Assembly: GCF_016586355.1 (NCBI RefSeq) | Contig: NZ_BLYI01000062.1 | Location: 1-64,000 of the forward strand | From: Anaerostipes butyraticus | Lineage (GTDB): Bacteria > Bacillota > Clostridia > Lachnospirales > Lachnospiraceae | Length of the DNA: 64,000 bases | Direction: 5' to 3' | In this document: in pieces, positions 35,633 to 44,003 of the stretch | How positions within the stretch are numbered: position 1 is the first letter of the stretch | Layout of the letters: the number at the start of each line of letters is the position of its first letter | Notes under the pieces: generated by a model | Databases searched by the model: none | What the model was told of the DNA's origin: nothing | Seen by the model: the letters and a program-made list of their open reading frames with translations, nothing else | Made by a program: the position numbers and the translations under genes

Positions 35633-36838
35633 TTATCCATTGTCTTTTAAAAGATCGGTATCCGGCGGTATCACGCCTCGTTTTAACTTAGTATAAATAA
35701 TCCGCTCAACGGATTCATCGATTCTGGACTCTTTGATCTCTCCGTTATCCACCGCTTTTTTGACCGCTTTATATGCCTCTGCCAGATCGTCCGGCATTAA
35801 GATGACGTCCACTCCTGCCTGCAGCGCCTTAACTGCCGCTTCCCCGGCGGAATAGTCATCGGTAATAGCTTTCATGTTCATGGCGTCTGTCATAACAACG
35901 CCGTCAAATTCCAGTTCGTTTCTTAAAATATCAGTTACCACTCTCTTGCTTAAAGTAGAAGGTTCCCTTTCATCGGTTACATTGCTTAACATCAGATGGG
36001 ATACCATGACTGCATCCACATCGGCGTCAATTCCTGCCTCAAACGGCTTAAAGTCTATTTTACGCAGAGTCTGGATCGTCTGCTCTGCTTCCGCACTGCC
36101 CCGGTGGGTGTCTCCCCAGGTCTCTCCGCTGCCTGGAAAATGTTTTAAAACAGCTGAAATCTGCTGTTTCTGCATGCTTGTTACCAAAGTTGAGATGATA
36201 TCTGATACATCCCCTGCGTCGGATCCGAAACTCCTGTCCCCGATCTCTGTATTGGATTCATTGGTCAGGACATCGGCTACCGGCGCCAGATTCATGTTAA
36301 ATCCCAGTTTCTTCAGCTGGCTGCTCTGCGTCTTTCCCATCTCCTCCAGCTGATCTTCGTTATAGGTCTCCCCGATCTCTCTGGCGGCCGGATAATGAGT
36401 TACTCCCATCTTTTCGTTGGAAGATACACGGGCCACGGAGCCTCCTTCTTCATCCACCGATACAAACAGCGGAATCCTTGACGCATCCTGCAGACCGCTG
36501 ATCAGTTCCTTTGTCTGACCGGCGTCGGTCATATTTTTGGAAAACAAAACAACGCCGCCCATCTTGTACTGCTTCATGGTCTTCTTCATCTGACTGGTGA
36601 TCTTCTGCTGATTCTTCGTATCTCCTTCATCCAGCGAGTACAGCGGCACCATAAACAGCTGTCCGATCTTTGTTTCCAGAGACAGGTCTTTTGTGATGTC
36701 CTCAGACATTCCCTCTAAAGTTGCTTCGTCCAGGTCTTCCGTCCTGGCCGCTGTCTTCTCTTTCTTGTCCTTGGACTGGCATCCGGCACAGAAAAGCATT
36801 ATGAAAATTAGAACGAGACTTAAGATTCTTCTCTTCAT
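35633..36838 (-). CDS. nagZ: Glycoside hydrolase family 3 beta-N-acetylhexosaminidase lipoprotein (NagZ-like)
   Basis: 401 residues. A lipoprotein signal peptide (MKRRILSLVLIFIMLFCAGC) has its lipobox ending at Cys19, so the enzyme is anchored outside the membrane, unlike cytosolic NagZ of Gram-negatives. GH3 domain: LFMVPL, SVDEEGGSVAR, LKHFPGSGETWGDTH (acid/base motif KHFPG...DxH) and VMTDAMNM with the nucleophile Asp. It should trim GlcNAc from muropeptides during wall turnover. Monocistronic, with its own promoter and terminator. Confidence 0.9.
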   Translation of the reverse strand: MKRRILSLVLIFIMLFCAGCQSKDKKEKTAARTEDLDEATLEGMSEDITKDLSLETKIGQLFMVPLYSLDEGDTKNQQKITSQMKKTMKQYKMGGVVLFSKNMTDAGQTKELISGLQDASRIPLFVSVDEEGGSVARVSSNEKMGVTHYPAAREIGETYNEDQLEEMGKTQSSQLKKLGFNMNLAPVADVLTNESNTEIGDRSFGSDAGDVSDIISTLVTSMQKQQISAVLKHFPGSGETWGDTHRGSAEAEQTIQTLRKIDFKPFEAGIDADVDAVMVSHLMLSNVTDEREPSTLSKRVVTDILRNELEFDGVVMTDAMNMKAITDDYSAGEAAVKALQAGVDVILMPDDLAEAYKAVKKAVDNGEIKESRIDESVERIIYTKLKRGVIPPDTDLLKDNG

Positions 36839-36913
36839 CCTTTGCGTTCCTTTCTATCAAAAAAATGAATGATGCCTGATCCTGCTGCTTCCGTCTTCAC
36901 ATCATTTGTTAAC

Positions 36914-36942
36914 AGTATATCATTTTTCCAAAAACGTGTCTA
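36914..36942 (-). promoter_or_regulatory. Promoter of the nagZ-like gene
   Basis: Minus strand: TAGACA (36937-36942), 17-bp spacer, TATACT (36914-36919). Five of six and five of six matches to consensus; about 75 bp before the start codon. Confidence 0.6.
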
Positions 36943-36957
36943 TGAATCTTCTGTGAA

Positions 36958-36999
36958 TCAAAAAAAGAAAAAGTTCCTGCCCAAGGGCGGCAAGAACTT
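36958..36999 (-). terminator. Terminator of the histidine kinase operon
   Basis: On the minus strand AAGTTCTTGCC pairs with GGCAGGAACTT (one G-T pair), followed by TTTTTCTTTTTTT. About 200 bases of non-coding DNA (37000-37201) separate it from the kinase stop; I see nothing else there. Confidence 0.8.
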
Positions 37000-37201
37000 C
37001 CTCTTAAAACCGTACCTGAAATATAAGGCGAACGATACGTCAACCATGTATCATAAGCTATACCGTCCCACACTTCCGCATATCTCTCAGTACATTATAT
37101 AGTATATACTTTTCTATTTACATTTTCTACTGTTTATTAGAAAAAATACAATTTTTTTTGCATTTTTTTCTTTTTTGCCGAAATATAGGCTGTTTTTTAC
37201 A

Positions 37202-39316
37202 TCATTTTACTTTTTCTGTGTATTTCTGGAAGGAAATCTCCACTCTGAACTGGTCTCCCCGGACCTCAATGCCGAAATCTCCCCCACAATTTTTGGTAAA
37301 ACTATCTGCAATTGACAATCCCAGTCCATTGCCTTCACTGGTTCTGGATTTTTCTGCCCTGGCAAATCGTTCCATAATTTCTTCTTCCGTGAAATCCATT
37401 TCATAGGATGCGGTGTTGACGACTTCCAGTTTCAGCCTCTGATCGGTTTCTGTAATGTCAATAAAAATCCTCGTCCCCTTCATGGAATATTTTAATGCAT
37501 TTTCCAGGACATTTTGTACCACCCGGTACATGCGGTTGACGTCTCCCAGGAATTTTGTATTTTGTGCTTTGCACTGAAACCGGATGTGGAATCCGGATGC
37601 TTCGATCTTATCACCCATATCTGCCATCGTCTGTTCCAGGAGTTTTCGCATATCCATAACTTCCAGAGATATTTTTGCATTTCCGCTGGTAGACTTTGCC
37701 AGTTCAAACAAATCTGAAATGATATTTTTCAGCCGTTCTGTTTTCTGGGTCAGGATCTTAACATAATCTCTCGCTTCCGGCGATAACGTCTCATCCCGGC
37801 TCAGGAGATCCACATAGCCAATGATGGACGTCAGCGGCGTTTTTAAGTCATGGGATACATTGGTGATCAGATCGATCTTCATGCGCTCATTTCGCATCTG
37901 ATCTTCCAGCGCTTTCTCCATTCCATTTCCGATGTTGGCAAGCTTCTGGCTGTAATCGTAATAAACGCTTCCTTCCTCAATATCTGTCGTTGCCGTCAAT
38001 TCTCCATTGGCGATCCGGTCAATCTGTTCTACCAGTTTGTTTAAGTCTTTCTGCTCTGCCGCATATTTATCAGAATATTTTACCAGATATTTCAGCCCGA
38101 CAGCTCCCAGAATGATAAATCCAAGTCCCAGGGCGCCGGATATGTTCATAATACAAATTCCAAACAGGATAAAGACAATCAAAATCCTTCTCCCGATCCG
38201 GTATTGATGAATCCTGTCTTTTACATGCTGCTGCTCAAAACTCATTGCTTCATATTCCAGCTGATTTCTCTTTTTGGAATTCCGGTACCATTTTCGAAAA
38301 TATCCGATGCATAAAGTCGAATCCAGCAATTTATGCTCCTTCAGTCTCCATACCGTTGTCTGAATGCAGACCGCAGCCAACGCAATCAGCGCCGGCACTA
38401 GGAAACTGCAGATCATAACGATCATCTCTTCCTGTGCCTGATCTGTCAGTCCCATCATATAGTCCTGACCTACACTCCAGGTCCATGCATACAAACCAAT
38501 CAGGCCGACTCCGATCCAAAAAGCTGCCAGCAGGATCACTTCCCACCATATATGATCCAGCCACCGGAAAAATCTGGTCCGGCTTCCCTGCAGCGCAAAC
38601 AATACGATCAGCAGAATGACACCCAGAACTTCCAATCCCAGAATGATTGTCATTTCTTTTACATAACGGATCAGCTGAGTCTGCTCTTTCTTATATTCCT
38701 GCTCAATCAAATCCATACCCTTTTGAGTGATGCGGATGCGAATCGTTCCTGATTCCAGCCGCCTTCCTTCTTCCCCATTGATCAGCAGACCCTCTGGCAG
38801 AGTAATCATCATATCTCCGGAAACCTGATAAAAGTTTTCCGGATCGTACTGGCCTTCATATCCGTTTTCCCAGTTCACAAACTGTCCGGCCTGATTAATC
38901 TGCTCGCTTTGATCTCTCTGTATTGTCATCTGCATTGTGTTGCCGCCCTGAAAATCGGCCTTCTGACTGCCATACTGGCTTTCTTCCCGGACTGTTTTCT
39001 TCCCATATGGTTTAAACACCAGATCCGCATCCAGATCCATTTCATTTTCCAGCTTATCGAGAAGATTCCGGGAAATTCCCTGATAATCTTCTGTCTCCAG
39101 GGAGTATCCCTGTTCTTTTGACCACTGAAACAAGAGTCCCTGCTGAAACAGATTGGTAAAATATCCGTTTTCTTCAAACTCATCCAGAGAAACTCCGGTC
39201 TGAAGAGATGCCGCCCCATTGGTTCCATTCAGCCCATACACGCCCCCTGCCGTCATCAGACAGATAACGGCCGCAATACACAGCGTATTAATCCATTTTT
39301 TCCATCTTATATCCAA
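37202..39316 (-). CDS. Membrane sensor histidine kinase
   Basis: 704 residues. A first transmembrane helix at about 10-28, an extracellular region of about 190 residues (29-220) with no recognised domain, then several further helices (about 220-245, 258-282, 300-322, 385-410). A short HAMP-like linker (IDRIANGELTATTDIEEGS) follows. The kinase core has the H-box NVSHDLKTPLTSIIG, the N-box VLENALKYS and the G-box SEGNGLGLSI. Autophosphorylates on the H-box His and passes phosphate to the regulator encoded just upstream, with a 29-bp gene overlap. The signal is unknown. Confidence 0.9.
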   Translation of the reverse strand: MDIRWKKWINTLCIAAVICLMTAGGVYGLNGTNGAASLQTGVSLDEFEENGYFTNLFQQGLLFQWSKEQGYSLETEDYQGISRNLLDKLENEMDLDADLVFKPYGKKTVREESQYGSQKADFQGGNTMQMTIQRDQSEQINQAGQFVNWENGYEGQYDPENFYQVSGDMMITLPEGLLINGEEGRRLESGTIRIRITQKGMDLIEQEYKKEQTQLIRYVKEMTIILGLEVLGVILLIVLFALQGSRTRFFRWLDHIWWEVILLAAFWIGVGLIGLYAWTWSVGQDYMMGLTDQAQEEMIVMICSFLVPALIALAAVCIQTTVWRLKEHKLLDSTLCIGYFRKWYRNSKKRNQLEYEAMSFEQQHVKDRIHQYRIGRRILIVFILFGICIMNISGALGLGFIILGAVGLKYLVKYSDKYAAEQKDLNKLVEQIDRIANGELTATTDIEEGSVYYDYSQKLANIGNGMEKALEDQMRNERMKIDLITNVSHDLKTPLTSIIGYVDLLSRDETLSPEARDYVKILTQKTERLKNIISDLFELAKSTSGNAKISLEVMDMRKLLEQTMADMGDKIEASGFHIRFQCKAQNTKFLGDVNRMYRVVQNVLENALKYSMKGTRIFIDITETDQRLKLEVVNTASYEMDFTEEEIMERFARAEKSRTSEGNGLGLSIADSFTKNCGGDFGIEVRGDQFRVEISFQKYTEKVK

Positions 39317-39995
39317 TTCCCCACACCACCTTTAAATATTTTGGATTCTTCGTATCAATCTCAATCTTTTCCCGAATCCTCCGGATATGGACCATAACTG
39401 TATTTTCCGTCGCGTAAGCTTCTTCCTGCCACACTCTTTCATAGATTTCATCCGCAGAAAATACCCGGCCCAGATGATTCATCAACAAATAAAGTATTTT
39501 GTATTCCGTTGCCGTCAGCTTTACCGGCTCCCCATCTACCAGAATCCGCTTTCCTTCTGTATCCAGGATCAGACCGCCATTTACAATCTTATCTTTGCTC
39601 TGCTTTGCGGAACTCATGCTGCCAAGCTGCATGTATCGGCGAAGCTGTGATTTCACTCTGGCTACCAGTTCATCCGGGCGGAATGGTTTGCTGACATAAT
39701 CATCGGCTCCCATGGATAATCCCAGGATCTTATCACTCTCCTCTGTTTTTGCTGATAAAATAATGATAGGTATGTTCTTGCTCTCACGAATTTTCATAGT
39801 TGCGGACAACCCATCCATTTTCGGCATCATCACGTCTATAATAAGCAGCTGTACATCCTGAGACATCAGGATATCCATGGCTTCCAGCCCGTCGTAGGCT
39901 GCCAGGACCTGATAGTTTTCCAGTTCCAGGCGTTTTTTGATTGCTCCGACAATTTCTCTGTCATCGTCTACTACTAGGATCTTCGTTTGATTCAT
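39288..39995 (-). CDS. OmpR-family response regulator
   Basis: 235 residues. Receiver domain with the acidic pair DDD (10-12), the phospho-acceptor Asp54 in LLIIDVMMPKMDG, and the Lys of VSKPF near 104. Then a winged-helix DNA-binding domain ending AYATENTVMVHIRRIREKIE and VVWGIGYKME. A GGGAGGG ribosome-binding site precedes the ATG. Cognate of the kinase it overlaps. Targets unknown; a distant resemblance to VanR-type regulators is no evidence of glycopeptide resistance. Confidence 0.92.
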   Translation of the reverse strand: MNQTKILVVDDDREIVGAIKKRLELENYQVLAAYDGLEAMDILMSQDVQLLIIDVMMPKMDGLSATMKIRESKNIPIIILSAKTEESDKILGLSMGADDYVSKPFRPDELVARVKSQLRRYMQLGSMSSAKQSKDKIVNGGLILDTEGKRILVDGEPVKLTATEYKILYLLMNHLGRVFSADEIYERVWQEEAYATENTVMVHIRRIREKIEIDTKNPKYLKVVWGIGYKMEKMD

Positions 39996-40109
39996 AATGC
40001 CCTCCCTATCTTTGATGATATTATCATATCAGTTGATTCTGTATTTTATGTTAATACAAACCTTTCAAAATTCTTACATTCTCCTTCTATTATAACGGCC
40101 ATTGGAGAT

Positions 40110-40148
40110 AAAACAAGGCGGAAGAATTATATTCTTCCGCCTTGTTTT
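40110..40148 (-). terminator. Symmetric terminator after the metallophosphoesterase gene
   Basis: AAAACAAGGCGGAAGAA pairs perfectly with TTCTTCCGCCTTGTTTT across a 5-base loop. Both flanks end in T or A runs, so it can work in either direction. It overlaps the stop codon of the gene. Confidence 0.85.
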
Positions 40149-41691
40149 ATTCCTTTTCCAGCACAACTTCCCAGTCAGTCTTTCTCCCACAATCCGTCCG
40201 GTATGTATTGATTGTAAGTGTATCTTCTGCTGCTTCCAGAATCGAATATGCAGGTACATTTTCCTGCCACCGCGCTGCGATGTAGGACTGCCTGTCTTCT
40301 GCCAGACCATAGTATTTGCTGCCGGAAGAAGACCCGCCGGTGAGATAAAGAATGCCTTTGGGATTCTTATAAAGAACCCGCTGATTTTCTTTTACTCCCG
40401 AATCGGATTCTTTCCCGCCTTTTAACATTTTGCTTCTGGAATAGGCATGGTCATGTCCGGAAAGCACCAGATCAATCTTATTTTTTTCCAGGACAGGCGT
40501 CATTTCTTCCCTCATGGAAATAATTTCCGGTTCACTGGAATGAAGGGCAGAACCGTAAATATCCTGATGAAGCACGGCAATCCGCCATCTGCAGTCTTCG
40601 TTTTTTCTGATTGTTTCTTCTATAAATTTCCTGTGTTCTTCCGTATCATCATTCTGGGCGTTGATCATCAGAAACAGGCCGTTTCCATAGGTAAAATAGT
40701 AATCTCCTGCTGCTGCCGTACGTCCCAGTCTGCTTTGATTCGGCATATGGAAATGATAAGAAAAATTCGTATTGTCCCCATCGTGATTCCCCACAGATAC
40801 TGCAGCCGGAAGAGACCGTAAAGCCGGAGGACTTAAAAATCCTGTATATTCGATTTCGTTATAGGAGACATCTCTGCCCGGGCATTGAGACTGCGGCGTC
40901 TGAATCTGATCTCCCGCTGAGATTATAAAAGAAGCTTTGTTCTTTGTCTGTTTCATGGCTGCCTGGATTGTCTGATTCCATCCTTTCGCATCCCGGCTGA
41001 CTGCCTCTGACTGAGTTTTCCTGTATGTCTCAGAACCTGTATTTTTTGCCTCATTGGGAGATCCGATCTGAGGATCTCCTGCAAAAATAAAGCTGAATTC
41101 CTTAAATCCTTTTGTCCGGTACTCCATCGGTTCCGTGTATCCTTTTCCGTTGTCATAACTGTAATAATATACTGTGTTTTCTCTTAATCCTGATACTGTT
41201 ACATAATTATAATGATACGTTTCCCCTCTGGAATCTTTCACTCCTTCTGCCGATGCCTGGACAGCCGGATAAAGTTTAGCTTTCTTCATATTCTTTCCCT
41301 CTCCGATTAATAAAGAAGGGATTTTTCCATCTGCCGTTTCCGGATCCATTTTTTCTGCAAGAGCTTTCATATCCGGATCGCTCTCTTCATCGGTGGTGTT
41401 CTCCGGCGTATACCACGCAAAATTGAGTTTGGATTCATCACTTCCGGGAAGCAGTGAAATCTGCGTCCAGTCATCCTTTACATCGTTCCAGTATGCCTGC
41501 CATCCGGCATCTTTTTGATTTTCCTGTGAGGCATCTCTCCTGATGAGAATCATTCCTGCTGCCGTAATGATTCCAATGATTATCAGGACACTGCCCCATA
41601 AGATCCTGTTTTTCTTTTTCATGTTTTCGTTTCCTATGTTTCCGTCTTTACCTGTGCGGCCTCTTTGATCTACAGGAGGCTCCTTCTTCAT
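40147..41691 (-). CDS. Membrane-anchored purple-acid-phosphatase-type metallophosphoesterase
   Basis: 514 residues from the ATG at 41689-41691, which has AGGAGGAGATAAGC directly before it; an ATG 23 codons in (41620-41622) has a weaker AGGA site. A signal-anchor helix (ILWGSVLIIIGIITAAGMILI) at about 30-50 puts the enzyme outside. A purple-acid-phosphatase N-terminal beta domain follows (YNYVTVSGLRENTVYYYSYD). The catalytic domain has FAGDPQIG, SAGDQIQ, GNHDGDN and LVLSGHDHAYSR, the di-metal ligands of the calcineurin-like fold. The first 23 residues (KKEPPVDQ...) are encoded by the last unit of the adjoining 52-bp repeat array. Substrate unknown. Confidence 0.88.
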   Translation of the reverse strand: MKKEPPVDQRGRTGKDGNIGNENMKKKNRILWGSVLIIIGIITAAGMILIRRDASQENQKDAGWQAYWNDVKDDWTQISLLPGSDESKLNFAWYTPENTTDEESDPDMKALAEKMDPETADGKIPSLLIGEGKNMKKAKLYPAVQASAEGVKDSRGETYHYNYVTVSGLRENTVYYYSYDNGKGYTEPMEYRTKGFKEFSFIFAGDPQIGSPNEAKNTGSETYRKTQSEAVSRDAKGWNQTIQAAMKQTKNKASFIISAGDQIQTPQSQCPGRDVSYNEIEYTGFLSPPALRSLPAAVSVGNHDGDNTNFSYHFHMPNQSRLGRTAAAGDYYFTYGNGLFLMINAQNDDTEEHRKFIEETIRKNEDCRWRIAVLHQDIYGSALHSSEPEIISMREEMTPVLEKNKIDLVLSGHDHAYSRSKMLKGGKESDSGVKENQRVLYKNPKGILYLTGGSSSGSKYYGLAEDRQSYIAARWQENVPAYSILEAAEDTLTINTYRTDCGRKTDWEVVLEKE

Positions 41692-42529
41692 GCTTATCTC
41701 CTCCTGCGCAGGCTTTTTGATCCACCGGAGGCTCTTTTTCTATGTTTATCTCCTCCTGTGTGAGTTTTTTGATCCATGGGAGGCTCTTTCTTCATGCTTA
41801 TTTCCTCCTGTGCAGACTCTTTGGCCCACAGGAGACTCTTTTTCTATGTTTATCTCCTCCTGTGCAGACTCTTTGCCCCACAGGAGGCTCTTTCTTCAAT
41901 TTTGCCTCCTCCTGTGCAGGCTTTTTGATCCACAGGAGGTTCTTTTTCTGAACCTATTTCCTCCTGTGCAGGCTTTTTGATCCACAGGAGGCTCTTTCTT
42001 CATGTTTATCTCCTCCTGTGCGGCCTCTTTGACCCACCGGAGGCTCTTTCTTCAATTTTGGCTCCTCCTGTGCGGCCTCTTTGATCCACAGGAGGTTCTT
42101 TTTCTATGTTTATCTCCTCCTGTGTGAGTTTTTTGATCCATGGGAGGCTCCTTCTCCATGTTTATCTCCTCCTGTGCAGACTCTTTGATCCACAGGAGGT
42201 TCTTTCTCCATGCTTATCTCCTCCTGTGCAGACTCTTTAATCCACAGGAGGTTCTTTCTCCATATCTATCTCCTCCTGCGCAGGCTTTTTGACCCACAGG
42301 AGGCTCTTTCTTCATGCTTATCTCCTCCTGTGCAGGCTTTTTGACCCACAGGAGGCTCTTTCTTCATGCTTATCTCCTCCTGTGCAGGCTTTTTGACCCA
42401 CAGGAGGCCCTTTCTTCAATTTTGGCTCCTCCTATGTGAACTCTTTGATCCACAGGAGGCTTCCCCTTCAAAATTGCCTCCTCCTGTGCAGACTTTCTAA
42501 TTTTCCGGATGCTTCTTTCAAAAAAAACA
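41646..42529. repeat. Tandem array of about 17 units of exactly 52 bp
   Basis: Units start at 41646 (degenerate) and then every 52 bases from 41698 to 42478, with the last one degenerate. A typical unit on the plus strand is CTCCTCCTGTGCAGGCTTTT, TGATCCACAGGAGG, CTCTTTCTTCATGCTTAT. Each contains an inverted repeat, CCTCCTGTG ... CACAGGAGG, around a 14-base loop. Read on the minus strand, units contain AGGAGGAGATAAGC followed in about half of them by ATG, i.e. a complete ribosome-binding site and start codon. 52 is not a multiple of three, so it is not a protein repeat. Variants in the spacer fall into recurring types (CATGCTTAT, TATGTTTAT, CAATTTTG), suggesting spread by unit duplication. Lies between icd and the phosphoesterase gene. 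Confidence 0.92.
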
Positions 42530-42567
42530 GCTCTGTTCCTTACTTTCCCTGTATCTGACAAAGAACT

Positions 42568-42608
42568 AAAAAAATAGAACGATCTCAGGCTGTTTTCCTG
42601 AGATCGTT
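42568..42608 (-). terminator. Terminator of icd
   Basis: AACGATCTCAGG (42578-42589) pairs with CCTGAGATCGTT (42597-42608) across a 7-base loop. On the minus strand it is followed by CTATTTTTTT. Confidence 0.85.
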
Positions 42609-42617
42609 TCTCTTTTT

Positions 42618-43814
42618 TTATAATCTTTCTGCGATTGCCTTGATGAATCCTTCGCTGTTGACTGCGTTTACATTTTCCAGTGTTGTGATCAATGCAAGGT
42701 CTTTGGTCATAGTTCCGGATTCGATAGTATCCAGAGTTGCCTTTTCCAGTCTGTCCGCGAAATCCATCAGTTCCTGATTACCGTCTAACTCACCGCGTTT
42801 TCTTAATGCTCCGGTCCATGCGAAGATGCTTGCTACGGAGTTCGTGGATGTTTCTTCCCCTTTCAGGTGTTTATAATAATGACGCTGTACAGTTCCATGT
42901 GCTGCTTCATACTCATAATAGCCCTGAGGAGATACCAGTACAGATGTCATCATGGCCAGAGAACCAAAAGCAGATGAGATCATATCACTCATAACATCTC
43001 CGTCATAGTTCTTGCAGGCCCAGATAAATCCGCCTTCAGATCTCATAACCCTTGCTACTGCGTCATCGATCAGGGTATAGAAGTATTCAATACCAGCTGC
43101 CTCAAATTTCTCTGCGTATTCTTTATCATAAATTTCCTGGAAAATATCTTTAAAGTTGTGATCATATTTCTTGGAAATTGTATCCTTTGTTGCAAACCAG
43201 AGATCCTGTTTTGTATCCAGCGCATATGTAAAGCAGCTTCTTGCGAAACTTTCAATGGAAGCATCCAGGTTATGCATTCCCTGAATGATTCCCGGTCCGT
43301 CAAAATCGTGAATGGTTTCTCTGATTTCCTGTCCATCTTCTCCTGTAAAGACAAGTTCTGCTTTTCCAGGTCCTGGAACCTTGATTTCTACGCCTTTATA
43401 CACATCTCCATATGCATGTCTGGCGATTGTGATTGGCTTTTTCCACTTGCTTACGGTTGGTGTAATGCCTTTTACAGTAATTGGCGCACGGAATACAGTT
43501 CCGTCTAAGATTGCACGGATGGTTCCGTTAGGACTCTTCCACATTTCTTTCAGGTCATACTCTTCCATACGGGCTGCGTTTGGAGTGATGGTAGCGCATT
43601 TTACCGCAACTCCATATTTCTTTGTTGCTTCTGCAGAATCGAAAGTAACCTGGTCATTGGTTTCATTTCTATGTTCCAGTCCTAAATCATAATATTCGGT
43701 TTTTAAATCTACATAAGGCAGAATCAATTCTTCTTTGATCATCTTCCAAAGAATCCTTGTCATTTCATCTCCGTCCATCTCAACTAACGGGGTCGTCATC
43801 TGAATCTTGCTCAT
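42618..43814 (-). CDS. icd: NADP-dependent isocitrate dehydrogenase
   Basis: 398 residues of the eukaryote-like (IDH1-type) subfamily rather than the E. coli type. It oxidises isocitrate to 2-oxoglutarate, giving NADPH and a glutamate precursor. [15 protein letters not shown] at the start, [19 protein letters not shown] as substrate-binding region, [20 protein letters not shown] with the metal ligands, and [11 protein letters not shown] with the NADP-binding His. Single gene with its own promoter and terminator. Confidence 0.95.
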   Translation of the reverse strand: MSKIQMTTPLVEMDGDEMTRILWKMIKEELILPYVDLKTEYYDLGLEHRNETNDQVTFDSAEATKKYGVAVKCATITPNAARMEEYDLKEMWKSPNGTIRAILDGTVFRAPITVKGITPTVSKWKKPITIARHAYGDVYKGVEIKVPGPGKAELVFTGEDGQEIRETIHDFDGPGIIQGMHNLDASIESFARSCFTYALDTKQDLWFATKDTISKKYDHNFKDIFQEIYDKEYAEKFEAAGIEYFYTLIDDAVARVMRSEGGFIWACKNYDGDVMSDMISSAFGSLAMMTSVLVSPQGYYEYEAAHGTVQRHYYKHLKGEETSTNSVASIFAWTGALRKRGELDGNQELMDFADRLEKATLDTIESGTMTKDLALITTLENVNAVNSEGFIKAIAERL

Positions 43815-43877
43815 GATTGTTCCTCCTATGGTGTTATTTCATTGCTGCAAGGCCATTTTATCAGCCTTTTAGGCTAT

Positions 43878-43906
43878 ATTATAGCGAAAAAACTGAATTC
43901 TGTAAA
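43878..43906 (-). promoter_or_regulatory. Promoter of icd
   Basis: Minus strand: TTTACA (43901-43906), 17-bp spacer, TATAAT (43878-43883), about 65 bp before the ATG. Near-consensus sigma-A promoter. Confidence 0.75.
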
Positions 43907-43964
43907 CGTTATACAAAAAAAAGCACAATCTCCTGGTATCAAAACTAAGCTTCTTTCTATCTAA

Positions 43965-43993
43965 AAACAAAAGCTGCCTCCATTGGAAGCAGC
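43965..43993 (-). terminator. Terminator of the hydrogenase operon
   Basis: On the minus strand GCTGCTTCC pairs with GGAGGCAGC around AAT, followed by TTTTGTTTTTAG. Eleven bases after the hydrogenase stop. Confidence 0.8.
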
Positions 43994-44003
43994 CTGTTTT
44001 CTC

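Noticed and set aside
37202-39995. Vancomycin-resistance VanRS system
   Set aside because: The regulator resembles VanR only as OmpR-family members do, and no vanHAX-type genes are present.
41690-41980. Plus-strand 96-residue open frame inside the array
   Set aside because: It only reads the 52-bp repeat in shifting frames, is Leu/Cys/Phe-rich, and has no ribosome-binding site.
41646-42529. Array resembling CRISPR repeats
   Set aside because: Units are contiguous and similar along all 52 bases, with no unique spacers and no cas genes nearby.
42370-42561. Minus-strand 63-residue open frame at the array end
   Set aside because: Most of it is repeat read through two frames; the SD-ATG units show no conserved peptide.
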